A stretch of 64,000 nt of DNA from Paracidovorax valerianellae (GCF_900102625.1 NZ_FMZC01000012.1:62001-126000), one strand, 5' to 3'. Shown: positions 43,219-52,504, counted from the stretch's first letter. Notes: a model not told the origin generated them from the letters alone. Made by a program: numbers and translations.

Positions 43219-43970
43219 CAGCATTTGCGGAAAAAGTGGTGCTGGTGACCGGAGGGGGAACCGGTATCGGCCGTGCGACTGCGCTCGCCTTCGCGAATCA
43301 GGGCGCTCATGTCGCCATTGCTGGCCGGACGTTTTCTTCTTGCAATGAGACTGCCCAGATGATTCTGGATGCCGGGGGCATCGGCTTTGCCGTGGCCTGC
43401 GACGTGTCCATCGAGAACGATGTCATGAACTTGGTGGACGAGGTGGAGCGTCGCCTTGGCGTAGTGGACATCGGGTTCCTTAACGCTGGCGTGGGGGCCG
43501 CCGCAGCCATCATCGATCAGGACATCGATGATTTCGAGGCGGTGATGCGCACCAACTGCACGGGCCTGATGCTGTGCATGAAGCACCTGTTGAGGCCGAT
43601 GTATGAACGCCGCTCTGGCTGCATCGTCAACAACCTTTCAGTGCACGCCCATCGCACAATTCTTGAGGGAACGGGTGCCTATACGGCCTCCAAGCATGCG
43701 GCGCTGGCCCTCACCAAGACTGCTGCTGTCGAGGCAGCGCCGTACGGCGTCCGCGTTAATGCCGTCTCTCCGGGGCCGATCGGGACAGAAATGCTGCAGC
43801 GTTCCAGTGCCGTATCGGGAGGGATGAATGCCTGGGCAGACCGGCTTCCCATGAAGCGGACGGGTGAGCCGCATGAAGTTGCGCAAGCTGTTCTTTGGCT
43901 GTGCAGTTCGCAAGCGTCATTCATTACCGGCGCGATCATGCCAGTGGACGGAGGTTTCCTTGCCGTCTGA
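43215..43970 (+). CDS. Short-chain dehydrogenase/reductase
   Basis: A 251-residue classical SDR: cofactor motif TGGGTGIG (12-19), NAG-type motif LNAGVG, catalytic S142, Y156 and K160 (YTASK), and C-terminal VDGGF. Arg39 in the AGR segment after the second strand suggests NADP(H), but that is soft. In this operon it could oxidise or reduce the cyclitol made by the cyclase. It starts in an ATGA overlap with the GlcG-like gene. Confidence 0.9.
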   Translation: MTAFAEKVVLVTGGGTGIGRATALAFANQGAHVAIAGRTFSSCNETAQMILDAGGIGFAVACDVSIENDVMNLVDEVERRLGVVDIGFLNAGVGAAAAIIDQDIDDFEAVMRTNCTGLMLCMKHLLRPMYERRSGCIVNNLSVHAHRTILEGTGAYTASKHAALALTKTAAVEAAPYGVRVNAVSPGPIGTEMLQRSSAVSGGMNAWADRLPMKRTGEPHEVAQAVLWLCSSQASFITGAIMPVDGGFLAV

Positions 43971-43979
43971 TGCCAAGCC

Positions 43980-44879
43980 ATGACGTGGATCGCACTGGGC
44001 CTGCTCGCCGGGCTTGTATTGGGAACCTACGATTTCCTCACCAAACTCGCACTGCGCGAGAAAACGGTGCTAGAAGTCGTGATGTGGTCCTCTCTTCTCG
44101 GTGCGCTGCTCTGGGTGCCTTTCTTCTTTGTCCCCGCCCCTTGGGCAAATACGTTGAAGCCGATCGGCCTTTATCCCGCAAGCTTGACGGCAGCTGAGCA
44201 GATGGCATTACTCCCTAAGTCCGCAATGATGGTCGCGACCTGGGTTCTTTCGTATTACTCCGTCAAATCGTTGCCGCTGTCGATCTCTGCGGGCGTGCGT
44301 GCTTCGGGACCGCTATGGACAGCGCTGGGTGCCATTGTGTTTCTATCCGAGCAACTCAATTGGTGGCAATGGATGGGCCTTGCACTGTCCATGGGCTCGT
44401 ACTACCTGTTTTCTTTGATTGGCCGTAAAGAGGGCATCAGTTTCCAGCGAAATATGTGGGTGTTGTGCATGCTTGCAGCCACGTTGTTGTCGTCGGCCAA
44501 TGCACTTTATGACAAGCATATTTTGGCCACTTTGCAGTTGGACTTGGCAGCTGTCCAAGCGTATTCGGCGATACAACGAGGCGGCATCGCGCTGCTTCTG
44601 CTGCCTTGGTTATTGGAAACCATGGAGTGGCGCAGCCTGCTGTCCCGCAATTGGGCGGTGCCTGCCATTGCTGCAACCTACGTGCTTGCGGAGTTCATCT
44701 ACCTCACTGCAGTGCAAACGGACGGGGCGCTTATTTCAGTGATATCGGTTTTGCGTCGAACCAACCTTGTGATGGTCTTTTCGCTGAGCGCACTTTTTTT
44801 TGTCGAGCGTTTCATTCGCCAGAAAATACTGGCGATTGCTGGCGTGCTGCTGGGCATCGGACTCACCATCATCCATTAA
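43980..44879 (+). CDS. EamA-type transporter of the cyclase operon
   Basis: A 299-residue membrane protein with about ten helices in two repeats (LGLLAGLVLGTYDFLTKLALREKTV; SANALYDKHILATLQLDLAAVQAY). It lies ten bases after the SDR gene and is thus likely the exporter or importer of the pathway compound. It has little evident similarity to the other two EamA proteins of the window. Its stop codon overlaps the stop of the convergent LysR gene. Confidence 0.8.
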   Translation: MTWIALGLLAGLVLGTYDFLTKLALREKTVLEVVMWSSLLGALLWVPFFFVPAPWANTLKPIGLYPASLTAAEQMALLPKSAMMVATWVLSYYSVKSLPLSISAGVRASGPLWTALGAIVFLSEQLNWWQWMGLALSMGSYYLFSLIGRKEGISFQRNMWVLCMLAATLLSSANALYDKHILATLQLDLAAVQAYSAIQRGGIALLLLPWLLETMEWRSLLSRNWAVPAIAATYVLAEFIYLTAVQTDGALISVISVLRRTNLVMVFSLSALFFVERFIRQKILAIAGVLLGIGLTIIH

Positions 44880-45751
44880 CCGTTTTGAACCAGAGAACGG
44901 ATCCAATCGATCACTGTGCTGCCATGCCGGGACACCATGGCTCGCTCGGAAGCGAGCAAAAAATACGATTGCTCAGAAGGAATGGCAATCTCAGAAATCC
45001 GGATCAGGCTGGCGTTTTCCAGAAGACCCTTGACGAGAGAGCGGCGGCCCAGGGCAATGCCCTGCAAGTTAAGGGCCGCATCCAGCATCAGGCCCGTGTC
45101 GGAGTAGGTCAAGGTGCGCTGCGCTGCCGATATTTGAATGCCAGCTTTTTGAAGCCAGGGTTCCCACGGTTGCCGGCTGTGGGAAAGGAACACCGCTCGC
45201 TTGAACAATTGCTCAATGTTGAGGGTGCCCCATTTCGCCAGGTACGCCGGAGCGGCTACGGGAAACCAGTCGTCCTCCAAAAGCGCTTCGCAGTAGTGAG
45301 CCTGGGGCCGAATCTTCGAAAAGCGAATGGCGATGTCTGCTTCTCCTTGGTCGATATCTACCTTGCATGTGGTCGGCGAAACCTCTATCGAAACGGAGGG
45401 ATGCAGGCGCTGAAATTCCGTCAATGCAGGGACCAGCCGAAAGCGCGCAAAAGATGGCAGCACACTGATTCGAACCACGCTCCGCTCAGGGTTGAAGTTT
45501 GAGAAAGCTGCCTCCAGCGTGTCCAGTGAATCTTTCATTTGCTGATGCAAATGTTCTCCTTCGGTGGTCATCGCGACCGAACGGGTAGTGCGCGCAAAAA
45601 GGCTGCTACCTAAAAGGCGTTCGAGTTCGCGGATGCGATGACTGACTGAGCTGTAGGAAATATTCAGCTCGTCCGCCGCTTTGTTGAAACTGCGCATGCG
45701 GGCGACCGCGTCGAAGGCCAAAATTAAATGAATGGGGGGAATCTTGCGCAT
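44876..45751 (-). CDS. LysR-family regulator
   Basis: A 291-residue LysR regulator of the GcvA-like type: HTH MRKIPPIHLILAFDAVARMRSFNKAADELNISYSSVSHRIRELERLLG (about 1-50), then a substrate-binding domain starting VVRISVLPSFARFRLVPAL. Start at 45751 matches the family; the frame is open to 45973 inside the ROK gene. It sits between the cyclase operon and the kinase pair and is the probable regulator of both. Its start codon overlaps that of the divergent ROK gene. Confidence 0.9.
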   Translation of the reverse strand: MRKIPPIHLILAFDAVARMRSFNKAADELNISYSSVSHRIRELERLLGSSLFARTTRSVAMTTEGEHLHQQMKDSLDTLEAAFSNFNPERSVVRISVLPSFARFRLVPALTEFQRLHPSVSIEVSPTTCKVDIDQGEADIAIRFSKIRPQAHYCEALLEDDWFPVAAPAYLAKWGTLNIEQLFKRAVFLSHSRQPWEPWLQKAGIQISAAQRTLTYSDTGLMLDAALNLQGIALGRRSLVKGLLENASLIRISEIAIPSEQSYFLLASERAMVSRHGSTVIDWIRSLVQNG

Positions 45752-46664
45752 GGATGCGGATAAGGAAAATTCAAAAGAAAGATTCCATATCGGGATCGAT
45801 CTGGGCGGGACAAAAATCGAAGGCATCGTACTTGACGACCAATATCGTGAGTGCCGACGAATCCGAATGGAGACCCGCGCTTGCGACGGGTATGCGCAGG
45901 TTTTACAACGCATTGTCGATATGCATTCCCAATTGGCTCTGGTTGCGGCTGGAAAAGAGACGACCTTGGGCATCTGTACGCCAGGGTCGATCTCTCAAGC
46001 CACGGGACTGCTCAAAAACTGCAACGCGACTGAATTGAACGGACACCCATTGCAGATGGACTTGCAACAAAGGTTGGGCCGTTTTTTTGCCTTGGAAAAC
46101 GATGCCAACTGCTTTGCCATGGCCGAAGCCAGCCATGGGGCCGGCAGTGGCCACGAATGCGTATTGGGGCTGGTGTTGGGAACCGGCGTTGGAGCCGGCA
46201 TCGTGATCGGCAGACGGCTTCGGGGTGGGCGCCATGGCATTGCCGGAGAGTGGGGCCATATGTCCATCGATCCCACAGGCCACGCCTGCTATTGCGGCCG
46301 CAAAGGCTGTGTCGAGCAATACCTGAGTGGTTCCGCGCTGGAGGCACGCTATCTGGAGAATGCCGGCCATTGGGCGGATGCTGCAGGCATCGTGATGATG
46401 GCTCGCCAGGGCGATCGCATTGCGTCGGCGCTGATGGACGAATTCCTAGAAAAATTTGCCAGTGCTTTGGCCAATGTCGTGGCGGTGTTGGACCCCGACG
46501 TCATCGTGATCGGAGGAGGGTTGGCAAGCGTGGATGAGCTCTATGCAGAAGGCGTGCAAAGAATGCGGGAGATCGTTTTCAACGATGGCTTTCATACCCC
46601 GGTGCTGCGCAATATGCTGGGCAACTCTGCTGGGGTCATAGGCGCTGCCATGGCTGGTGTTTGA
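45750..46664 (+). CDS. ROK-family sugar (cyclitol?) kinase
   Basis: A 304-residue ROK kinase: phosphate-binding IGIDLGGTKIEG (14-25), catalytic-region ENDANCFAMAEA, GLVLGTGVGAGIV, and the zinc motif with H178, C180, C182 and C187 (GHACYCGRKGC). The usual substrates are hexoses. The C7-cyclitol kinases of acarbose and validamycin pathways (AcbM, ValC) belong to the same family, which is relevant beside this cyclase. Start at 45750 has a GGGGGA site; ATG 45732 is an alternative without one. Confidence 0.85.
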   Translation: MDADKENSKERFHIGIDLGGTKIEGIVLDDQYRECRRIRMETRACDGYAQVLQRIVDMHSQLALVAAGKETTLGICTPGSISQATGLLKNCNATELNGHPLQMDLQQRLGRFFALENDANCFAMAEASHGAGSGHECVLGLVLGTGVGAGIVIGRRLRGGRHGIAGEWGHMSIDPTGHACYCGRKGCVEQYLSGSALEARYLENAGHWADAAGIVMMARQGDRIASALMDEFLEKFASALANVVAVLDPDVIVIGGGLASVDELYAEGVQRMREIVFNDGFHTPVLRNMLGNSAGVIGAAMAGV

Positions 46665-46665
46665 G

Positions 46666-47598
46666 ATGCGCGTACTCACGATCGGAGGGGCCACGCTCGA
46701 TATCGTGGTCATGGGTGCTGAAGCGATTCCAGTGCAGGGCGCCAAGCACGAAGTTGAGCACGTGGGCTTGTCCATGGGGGGAGGCGCCGTCAATGCAGGG
46801 CTGGGGTTCGCATCCTTCCGTGCCCAAGTGACCGCTCTTTGCGCGGTGGGGACGGATGCCGAGGGGCAATGGTTGCGTGCTTCGATGGCTCGCCAGGGCG
46901 TTTTGACAGAGAGCATGCAAACCATTGATGGCTACCCGACGGGAAAGGCCGTGGTTCATCTCGACGCGAACGGAGATGCCAGCGTGTACGCACAGCGCGG
47001 CGCCAGCACCCAGCTGACACTTGGGGCGATCGACGACCTGCTGGCAAAGGCCGATGTGGTCTATGTCTCGGCATTGGCAGAGCCGGCCATGCTTCAGCTG
47101 CAAAAAGCCCTGACCGAGCTCCCTCACCATTTCAGGCTTGCGATCAATCCAGGCGCAAGGCAACTGGCCCAATCTGCTCAATTGACGGACGGCTTGCTGG
47201 CCGCTGCAAACTTGGTGTGCGTGAACGCCACCGAAGCAAAACTGCTCGCGCATGGCAGAGGGTTGCCCCATGCCGCAGACATGGATGCGGACGGTGCTGC
47301 GGCACTTGCTCCCTTGCTGGCGCAGCATCCTGCTCAGTGCGTGCTGCTCACGCTGGGTGCGGAAGGCGCAGTCTTTTTCGATGGGCAACGCAGCCACTAC
47401 CAAGCTGCTGACGATGTGATCGTCGTGTCTACGCTCGGGGCCGGGGATGCGTATGCATCTGCTTTCGCCTTCCACTGGTTTTCCGGCCATGGTGCCAGTG
47501 CCTCTTTGCAAGCCGCCAGCCGCAGGGCTGCGGCCGTGCTTCAAGTGGCGGCCGCGAATCTTGCAAGTTTGGTGATGGAAGACAGCAGAACAACGTAA
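46666..47598 (+). CDS. PfkB-family carbohydrate kinase
   Basis: A 310-residue ribokinase-like protein: N-terminal LTIGGATLDIVVMG, substrate-site GGGAVNAGLGFASF, the late LVCVNATEAKLL segment, and the anion-hole/catalytic motif LGAGDAYASAF. The usual Asp-Thr before GAGD is replaced by Ser-Thr-Leu, but the catalytic Asp is kept. Substrate unknown. It starts one base after the ROK stop, so the two kinases are one unit, perhaps phosphorylating the same compound in turn. Confidence 0.85.
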   Translation: MRVLTIGGATLDIVVMGAEAIPVQGAKHEVEHVGLSMGGGAVNAGLGFASFRAQVTALCAVGTDAEGQWLRASMARQGVLTESMQTIDGYPTGKAVVHLDANGDASVYAQRGASTQLTLGAIDDLLAKADVVYVSALAEPAMLQLQKALTELPHHFRLAINPGARQLAQSAQLTDGLLAAANLVCVNATEAKLLAHGRGLPHAADMDADGAAALAPLLAQHPAQCVLLTLGAEGAVFFDGQRSHYQAADDVIVVSTLGAGDAYASAFAFHWFSGHGASASLQAASRRAAAVLQVAAANLASLVMEDSRTT

Positions 47599-47604
47599 AA
47601 CGAG

Positions 47605-47650
47605 TCAGGCAATAAAAAAGACACCCGAAGGTGTCTTTTTTATTGCCTGA
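47605..47650. terminator. Long bidirectional terminator
   Basis: Two perfectly complementary 21-base arms (47605-47625 and 47630-47650) flank a CGAA tetraloop; the stem includes GACACC/GGTGTC and A6/T6 runs. It separates the convergent PfkB gene and tRNA-Ser. Confidence 0.95.
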
Positions 47651-47669
47651 TCTTGCTGACCAGTCTTGT

Positions 47670-47760
<91 letters not shown>

Positions 47761-47820
47761 GAAGCCCGCGATTGTAGCAGCGGTTTTGGCCTGATTTTTG
47801 AAAAACCGTTGCAACGCTGC

Positions 47821-48741
47821 TTATGGCGCGCGTTGTGTCGTTTGCACCATCTTCATGGCAGAGCCGATCAGCGCTGACACTTCGCTCATGTTGCTGGGAA
47901 CAATCAGCGTCGTGGTGGCGTCCGCAGCCACTTTGCCATACGCGTCCACGGCCCGTTCTGCCACCTTCAGCTGCACGGCTTGCTCGCCACCAGGCTGCCG
48001 AATGGCGGCGGCGATTCGCTCAATGGCCTGCGCGGTGGCTTCCGCCACCGCCGTGATGGAAGCGGCCTCGCCCTGGGCATTGTTGATCTGCGCCTGCTTC
48101 TCGCCTTCCGACCGGGCAATGAAGGCCTCGCGCTCGCCCGTGGCGATGTTGATCTGTTCCTGGCGACGGCCTTCCGATGCGGCGATGAGGGCACGCTTTT
48201 CGCGCTCTGCGGTGATCTGCGCCTGCATGGACCTCAGGATTTCAGCCGGCGGCGTGAGGTCCTTGATTTCGTAGCGCAGCACTTTCACGCCCCAGTTCAA
48301 TGCGGCCTCATCGATCGCCTGGACGACTTGGGCATTGATGATGTCGCGCTCTTCGAAAGTCTTGTCCAGTTCCAGCTTGCCGATCACGCTGCGCAGCGAC
48401 GTCTGGGCCAGTTGGGTCACGGCCATGATGTAGTTGCTGGAGCCATAGCTGGCGCGCATGGGATCGGTCACCTGGAAGTACAGGATGCCGTCCACCTGCA
48501 ATTGGGTGTTGTCGCGGGTGATGCAGACCTGGCTGGGCACGTCCAGCGGAATTTCCTTGAGGCTGTGCTTGTAGGCCACGCGATCGACGAACGGCACCAG
48601 AAAATTCAGCCCAGGCGTGAGGGTGCCGGCATATTTGCCCAGCCTTTCCTTGACCCAGGCGTTCTGTTGCGGAACCACTTTCACCGAGCGTGCGATGAAG
48701 ATGCCTGCGATGACGACGATGACGAGGGCAATGATTTCCAT
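47821..48741 (-). CDS. SPFH/Band 7 membrane protein (stomatin/QmcA-like)
   Basis: A 306-residue protein with an N-terminal membrane anchor (MEIIALVIVVIAGIFIA), an SPFH domain (about 20-185: VVPQQNAWVKERLGKYAGTLTPGLNFLVPFVD) and a long Ala/Glu coiled coil (about 185-265) for oligomerisation. Such proteins form membrane microdomain cages and often work with an NfeD partner. The NfeD-like gene lies 74 bases upstream on the same strand, a standard pair. Confidence 0.92.
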   Translation of the reverse strand: MEIIALVIVVIAGIFIARSVKVVPQQNAWVKERLGKYAGTLTPGLNFLVPFVDRVAYKHSLKEIPLDVPSQVCITRDNTQLQVDGILYFQVTDPMRASYGSSNYIMAVTQLAQTSLRSVIGKLELDKTFEERDIINAQVVQAIDEAALNWGVKVLRYEIKDLTPPAEILRSMQAQITAEREKRALIAASEGRRQEQINIATGEREAFIARSEGEKQAQINNAQGEAASITAVAEATAQAIERIAAAIRQPGGEQAVQLKVAERAVDAYGKVAADATTTLIVPSNMSEVSALIGSAMKMVQTTQRAP

Positions 48742-48815
48742 GGGGTCCTTTGCGATGGTGAAGATTCAAATGAGCGCAGTGATGTGTCGCGCTGCGTGAT
48801 GGCAGGGGGCCAAGC

Positions 48816-49244
48816 TCAGAGCTTGTCGACCAGCAGACGGTTGCCGATGACTTCAGCCACGCGGTGCATGCCGGAGGAGGGTGCATTGCCGGGCCGCAAG
48901 ACCACGGTCCATTGCGCGCCGCGGTAGCGCACCTGCGCGGTGCCGTCGGAGTTCCAGATCTCTACGTTCACGGATTCGCCCACATCCATGTTCACGTCGC
49001 GATTGCTCGATGCGGGCTGCGCTCCGGGGTGCTTCTTCCTGAAGACATAGCAGCCCACTGCGCCGGCCAATCCGATCGCGGCAGCGACCAGCAACTGCAC
49101 TGCGACCGAGCCGCCCGCATGGGCGGCAAGAGCGCCGGCACTCAGGCCGATGGCCAGCATGAGCAGGTAAAAAGTGCCTGTGAAAAGTTCCACCGCAACG
49201 GCCCCTCCCGCCAGTAGCCACCAGAGGGTGGATTGCTCTATCAC
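48816..49244 (-). CDS. NfeD-like membrane protein
   Basis: A 142-residue protein: hydrophobic helices (about 5-70, WWLLAGGAVAVELFTGTFYLLMLAIG) and a C-terminal OB-fold NfeD domain with VGESVNVEIWNSDGTAQVRYRGAQW. It partners SPFH proteins. The start is taken as GTG 49244, which follows a GAGGAG site; ATG 49277 would add 11 residues without hydrophobic or family character. Confidence 0.85.
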   Translation of the reverse strand: MIEQSTLWWLLAGGAVAVELFTGTFYLLMLAIGLSAGALAAHAGGSVAVQLLVAAAIGLAGAVGCYVFRKKHPGAQPASSNRDVNMDVGESVNVEIWNSDGTAQVRYRGAQWTVVLRPGNAPSSGMHRVAEVIGNRLLVDKL

Positions 49245-49375
49245 TTCGTGCTCCTCGTTGTGTTTAGTGCACCACATTCTGGGTCAAAAGGCCGGGCCGT
49301 CAAAGGCGTGACAACGTTATTCCTTACACTTCGCGCCTGTTTCGTTTTTTGGGCCCGCTCGCTCGGAGGCTGCGC

Positions 49376-51757
49376 ATGAAATTCCGTTTCCCCATCGTCA
49401 TCATCGACGAGGACTATCGTTCCGAGAACACATCCGGCCTGGGTATCCGCGCACTGGCGCAGGCCATCGAGTCGGAAGGCTTCGAGGTGCTGGGTGTCAC
49501 GAGCTATGGCGACCTGTCCCAGTTCGCGCAGCAGCAAAGCCGCGCGAGTGCTTTCATCCTGTCCATCGACGACGAGGAGTTCACGCTGGGATCGGGGCTG
49601 GACCCCATCGTGCTCAGCCTGCGCACCTTCATCGCCGAGGTGCGCCGCAAGAACTCCGACGTGCCGATCTACGTGCATGGCGAGACGAAGACCAGCCGTC
49701 ATCTGCCCAACGACATCCTGCGCGAGCTTCACGGTTTCATCCACATGTTCGAGGACACGCCGGAGTTCGTGGCGCGCCACATCATCCGCGAGGCCAAGAG
49801 CTATCTCGAAAGCGTGCAGCCACCGTTCTTCAAGGCGCTGCTGGACTACGCCGAAGACGGCTCGTACAGCTGGCACTGCCCGGGCCATTCGGGCGGCGTG
49901 GCGTTTCTCAAGAGCCCCGTGGGGCAGATGTTCCACCAGTTCTTCGGCGAGAACATGCTGCGCGCCGACGTGTGCAACGCGGTCGAGGAACTCGGCCAAC
50001 TGCTCGACCACAACGGTGCCATCGGCGAGAGCGAGCGCAATGCCGCGCGCATCTTCAATGCGGACCATTGCTTCTTCGTGACCAACGGCACCAGCACTTC
50101 CAACAAGATGGTGTGGCACCACACAGTGGCGCCGGGCGATGTGGTGGTGGTGGACCGCAACTGCCACAAGTCCATCTTGCACAGCATCATCATGACGGGC
50201 GCGATTCCCGTGTTCATGAAGCCCACGCGCAACCACTTCGGCATCATCGGCCCGATCCCGCAAAGCGAGTTCGAGCCTGAAGCCATCCAGGCCAAGATTC
50301 GCGCCAATCCGCTGCTGAAGGGCGTGGATGCGAAAGCGGTCAAGCCGCGGGTGCTGACCCTGACGCAATCGACCTACGACGGCGTGGTCTACAACACCGA
50401 GACCATTAAGGGCATGCTCGATGGCTACGTGGACAACCTGCACTTCGACGAGGCCTGGCTGCCGCACGCGGCCTTCCACCCGTTCTATGGCACGTACCAC
50501 GCCATGGGCAAGAAGCGCGCACGGCCGAAGCACTCCGTGGTGTATGCCACGCAGTCCATCCACAAGCTGCTGGCCGGCATCAGCCAGGCCAGCCATGTGC
50601 TGGTGCAGGATTCGCAGACCGTGAAACTCGACAGGCCGTTGTTCAACGAGGCCTATCTGATGCACACCTCGACCTCGCCGCAGTACAGCATCATCGCCAG
50701 CTGCGATGTGGCCGCCGCGATGATGGAGCCGCCCGGCGGCACGGCACTGGTGGAAGAAAGCCTGCTCGAAGCCCTGGACTTCCGCCGTGCGATGCGCAAG
50801 GTGGAGGAAGAGTTCGGCAAGGACGACTGGTGGTTCAAGGTCTGGGGACCGGACAAGCTGGTGGACGAAGGCCTGGGCCGCGCCGAGGACTGGATCATCC
50901 GCAGCGACGGCAAGGGCAAGAAGAACGCCAGCAAGTGGCATGGCTTCGGCCAGCTGGCGGACGGCTTCAACATGCTGGACCCGATCAAGTCCACCATCGT
51001 CACGCCGGGCCTGAACCTGGACGGCAAGTTCGACAAGACCGGCATTCCCGCGTCCATCGTGACCAAGTACCTGGCCGAGCATGGCGTGGTGGTGGAGAAG
51101 ACGGGGCTCTACAGCTTCTTCATCATGTTCACCATCGGCATCACCAAAGGCCGCTGGAACACTTTGCTCACCGCGCTGCAGCAGTTCAAGGACGACTACG
51201 AGAAGAACCAGCCGATGTGGCGCATCCTTCCCGAGTTCTGCCAATCGCACAAACGCTATGAACGCATGGGTCTGAAGGACCTGTGCCAGCACATTCACCA
51301 GCTCTATGCCAAGTACGACATCGCGCGTCTGACGACCGAGATGTACCTTTCCGACCTGACGCCCGCGATGAAACCGAGCGACGCCTACGCGCACATTGCC
51401 CACCGCAAGACCGAGCGCGTCGAGATCGACCAGTTGGAAGGCCGCATCACCACGAGCCTGATCACGCCGTATCCCCCCGGCATTCCGCTGCTCATTCCCG
51501 GCGAGGTCTTCAACAAGAAGATCGTGGACTACCTCAAGTTCTCGCGCGAGTTCTCCAAGCTGTCTCCGGGCTTTGAAACCGACATCCACGGCTTGGTGGA
51601 GATCGAGGACGACAGCGGCAACGTGCGCTACTACGCCGATTGCGTGGCTGAAGCGCCGCAGGCGGCGGCACCTGCGCGCAAGAGCCGCAAGAACGCACCG
51701 GCGGCCGAAGACATCGTTCAGGTGGGCAGCGACGGGCCGTTCGGCCGCAAGATCTGA
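49376..51757 (+). CDS. Arginine/lysine/ornithine decarboxylase
   Basis: A 793-residue PLP-dependent basic amino-acid decarboxylase of the large fold-type I class. It has an N-terminal wing domain (about 1-130), a core with WHCPGHSGG, FNADHCFFVTNGTSTSNK and LHFDEAWLPHAAFHP, the PLP lysine K397 in TQSIHKLLAGISQASHV, and a C-terminal domain. It makes a polyamine or agmatine/cadaverine; which substrate cannot be decided by eye. A GGAGG site precedes ATG 49376. The last 30 residues are a variable Ala/Lys-rich tail. Confidence 0.92.
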   Translation: MKFRFPIVIIDEDYRSENTSGLGIRALAQAIESEGFEVLGVTSYGDLSQFAQQQSRASAFILSIDDEEFTLGSGLDPIVLSLRTFIAEVRRKNSDVPIYVHGETKTSRHLPNDILRELHGFIHMFEDTPEFVARHIIREAKSYLESVQPPFFKALLDYAEDGSYSWHCPGHSGGVAFLKSPVGQMFHQFFGENMLRADVCNAVEELGQLLDHNGAIGESERNAARIFNADHCFFVTNGTSTSNKMVWHHTVAPGDVVVVDRNCHKSILHSIIMTGAIPVFMKPTRNHFGIIGPIPQSEFEPEAIQAKIRANPLLKGVDAKAVKPRVLTLTQSTYDGVVYNTETIKGMLDGYVDNLHFDEAWLPHAAFHPFYGTYHAMGKKRARPKHSVVYATQSIHKLLAGISQASHVLVQDSQTVKLDRPLFNEAYLMHTSTSPQYSIIASCDVAAAMMEPPGGTALVEESLLEALDFRRAMRKVEEEFGKDDWWFKVWGPDKLVDEGLGRAEDWIIRSDGKGKKNASKWHGFGQLADGFNMLDPIKSTIVTPGLNLDGKFDKTGIPASIVTKYLAEHGVVVEKTGLYSFFIMFTIGITKGRWNTLLTALQQFKDDYEKNQPMWRILPEFCQSHKRYERMGLKDLCQHIHQLYAKYDIARLTTEMYLSDLTPAMKPSDAYAHIAHRKTERVEIDQLEGRITTSLITPYPPGIPLLIPGEVFNKKIVDYLKFSREFSKLSPGFETDIHGLVEIEDDSGNVRYYADCVAEAPQAAAPARKSRKNAPAAEDIVQVGSDGPFGRKI

Positions 51758-51790
51758 CCGTGGGCGGCGAGAGCCGCCACCAATCCCAAG

Positions 51791-51823
51791 AGCCCGGTGG
51801 TGCGAAAGTGCCCCGGGCTTTTT
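51791..51823 (+). terminator. Intrinsic terminator after the decarboxylase
   Basis: AGCCCGG (51791-51797) and CCGGGCT (51813-51819) with a T-run after; a second hairpin GGCGGC-GAGA-GCCGCC lies just before it at 51763-51778. Confidence 0.8.
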
Positions 51824-51943
51824 GCATGGGATTTGTATGGGAATGTCACTGCGTGAATCCACCGGTCGCGCACGGCCGTATGAGTGTTCAGCCGCGCGAA
51901 TTTTCGAGCGGCACGGTCTACAAACATCACATCGGAGATTTCC

Positions 51944-52504
51944 ATGACCTTTCGTCTGAACGCCCGCCTGGCTGCTGCCGGCCTCACGCTTGCTTTGTCG
52001 GCTGCCGCGATGCCCGCCTTCGCCCAGGTGACCGTCGGCGGTGCGCCGATGTATCCCACCAAGGACATCATCGATAACGCGGTGAACTCCAAGGACCACA
52101 CCACGCTGGTGGCCGCCGTGAAGGCAGCGGGCCTTGTGGACACGCTGAAGGGCCCCGGTCCGTTCACCGTGTTCGCACCCACCAACGCCGCGTTTGCCGC
52201 ACTGCCGGCCGGCACCGTGGACACGCTGCTGAAGCCCGAGAACAAGGCCACGCTGACCAAAGTGCTGACGTACCACGTGGTCGCAGGCAAGGTCGATGCA
52301 GCCTCGTTGTCCAAGATGATCGCTGACGGCAAGGGCTCGGCGAGCCTCAAGACCGTGGCAGGCGGCACGCTGACGGCCAAGGCCAGTGGCTCGTCCATCG
52401 CACTGACCGATGAAAAGGGCGGCACGTCCACGGTGACCATTGCCGACGTGTACCAGTCGAACGGCGTGATCCACGTGGTGGACAAGGTGCTGTTGCCCAA
52501 GTAA
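51944..52504 (+). CDS. Secreted fasciclin-domain protein
   Basis: A 186-residue protein with a signal peptide (about 1-27, ending AAAMPAFA) and one fasciclin (FAS1) domain: GPFTVFAPTNAAFAALPAG, LTKVLTYHVVAGKVD, and GVIHVVDKVLLPK at the end. FAS1 proteins mediate adhesion or are simply stress-induced periplasmic proteins in bacteria. ATG 51944 has a GGAGA site; the frame opens earlier at 51884. Confidence 0.93.
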   Translation: MTFRLNARLAAAGLTLALSAAAMPAFAQVTVGGAPMYPTKDIIDNAVNSKDHTTLVAAVKAAGLVDTLKGPGPFTVFAPTNAAFAALPAGTVDTLLKPENKATLTKVLTYHVVAGKVDAASLSKMIADGKGSASLKTVAGGTLTAKASGSSIALTDEKGGTSTVTIADVYQSNGVIHVVDKVLLPK

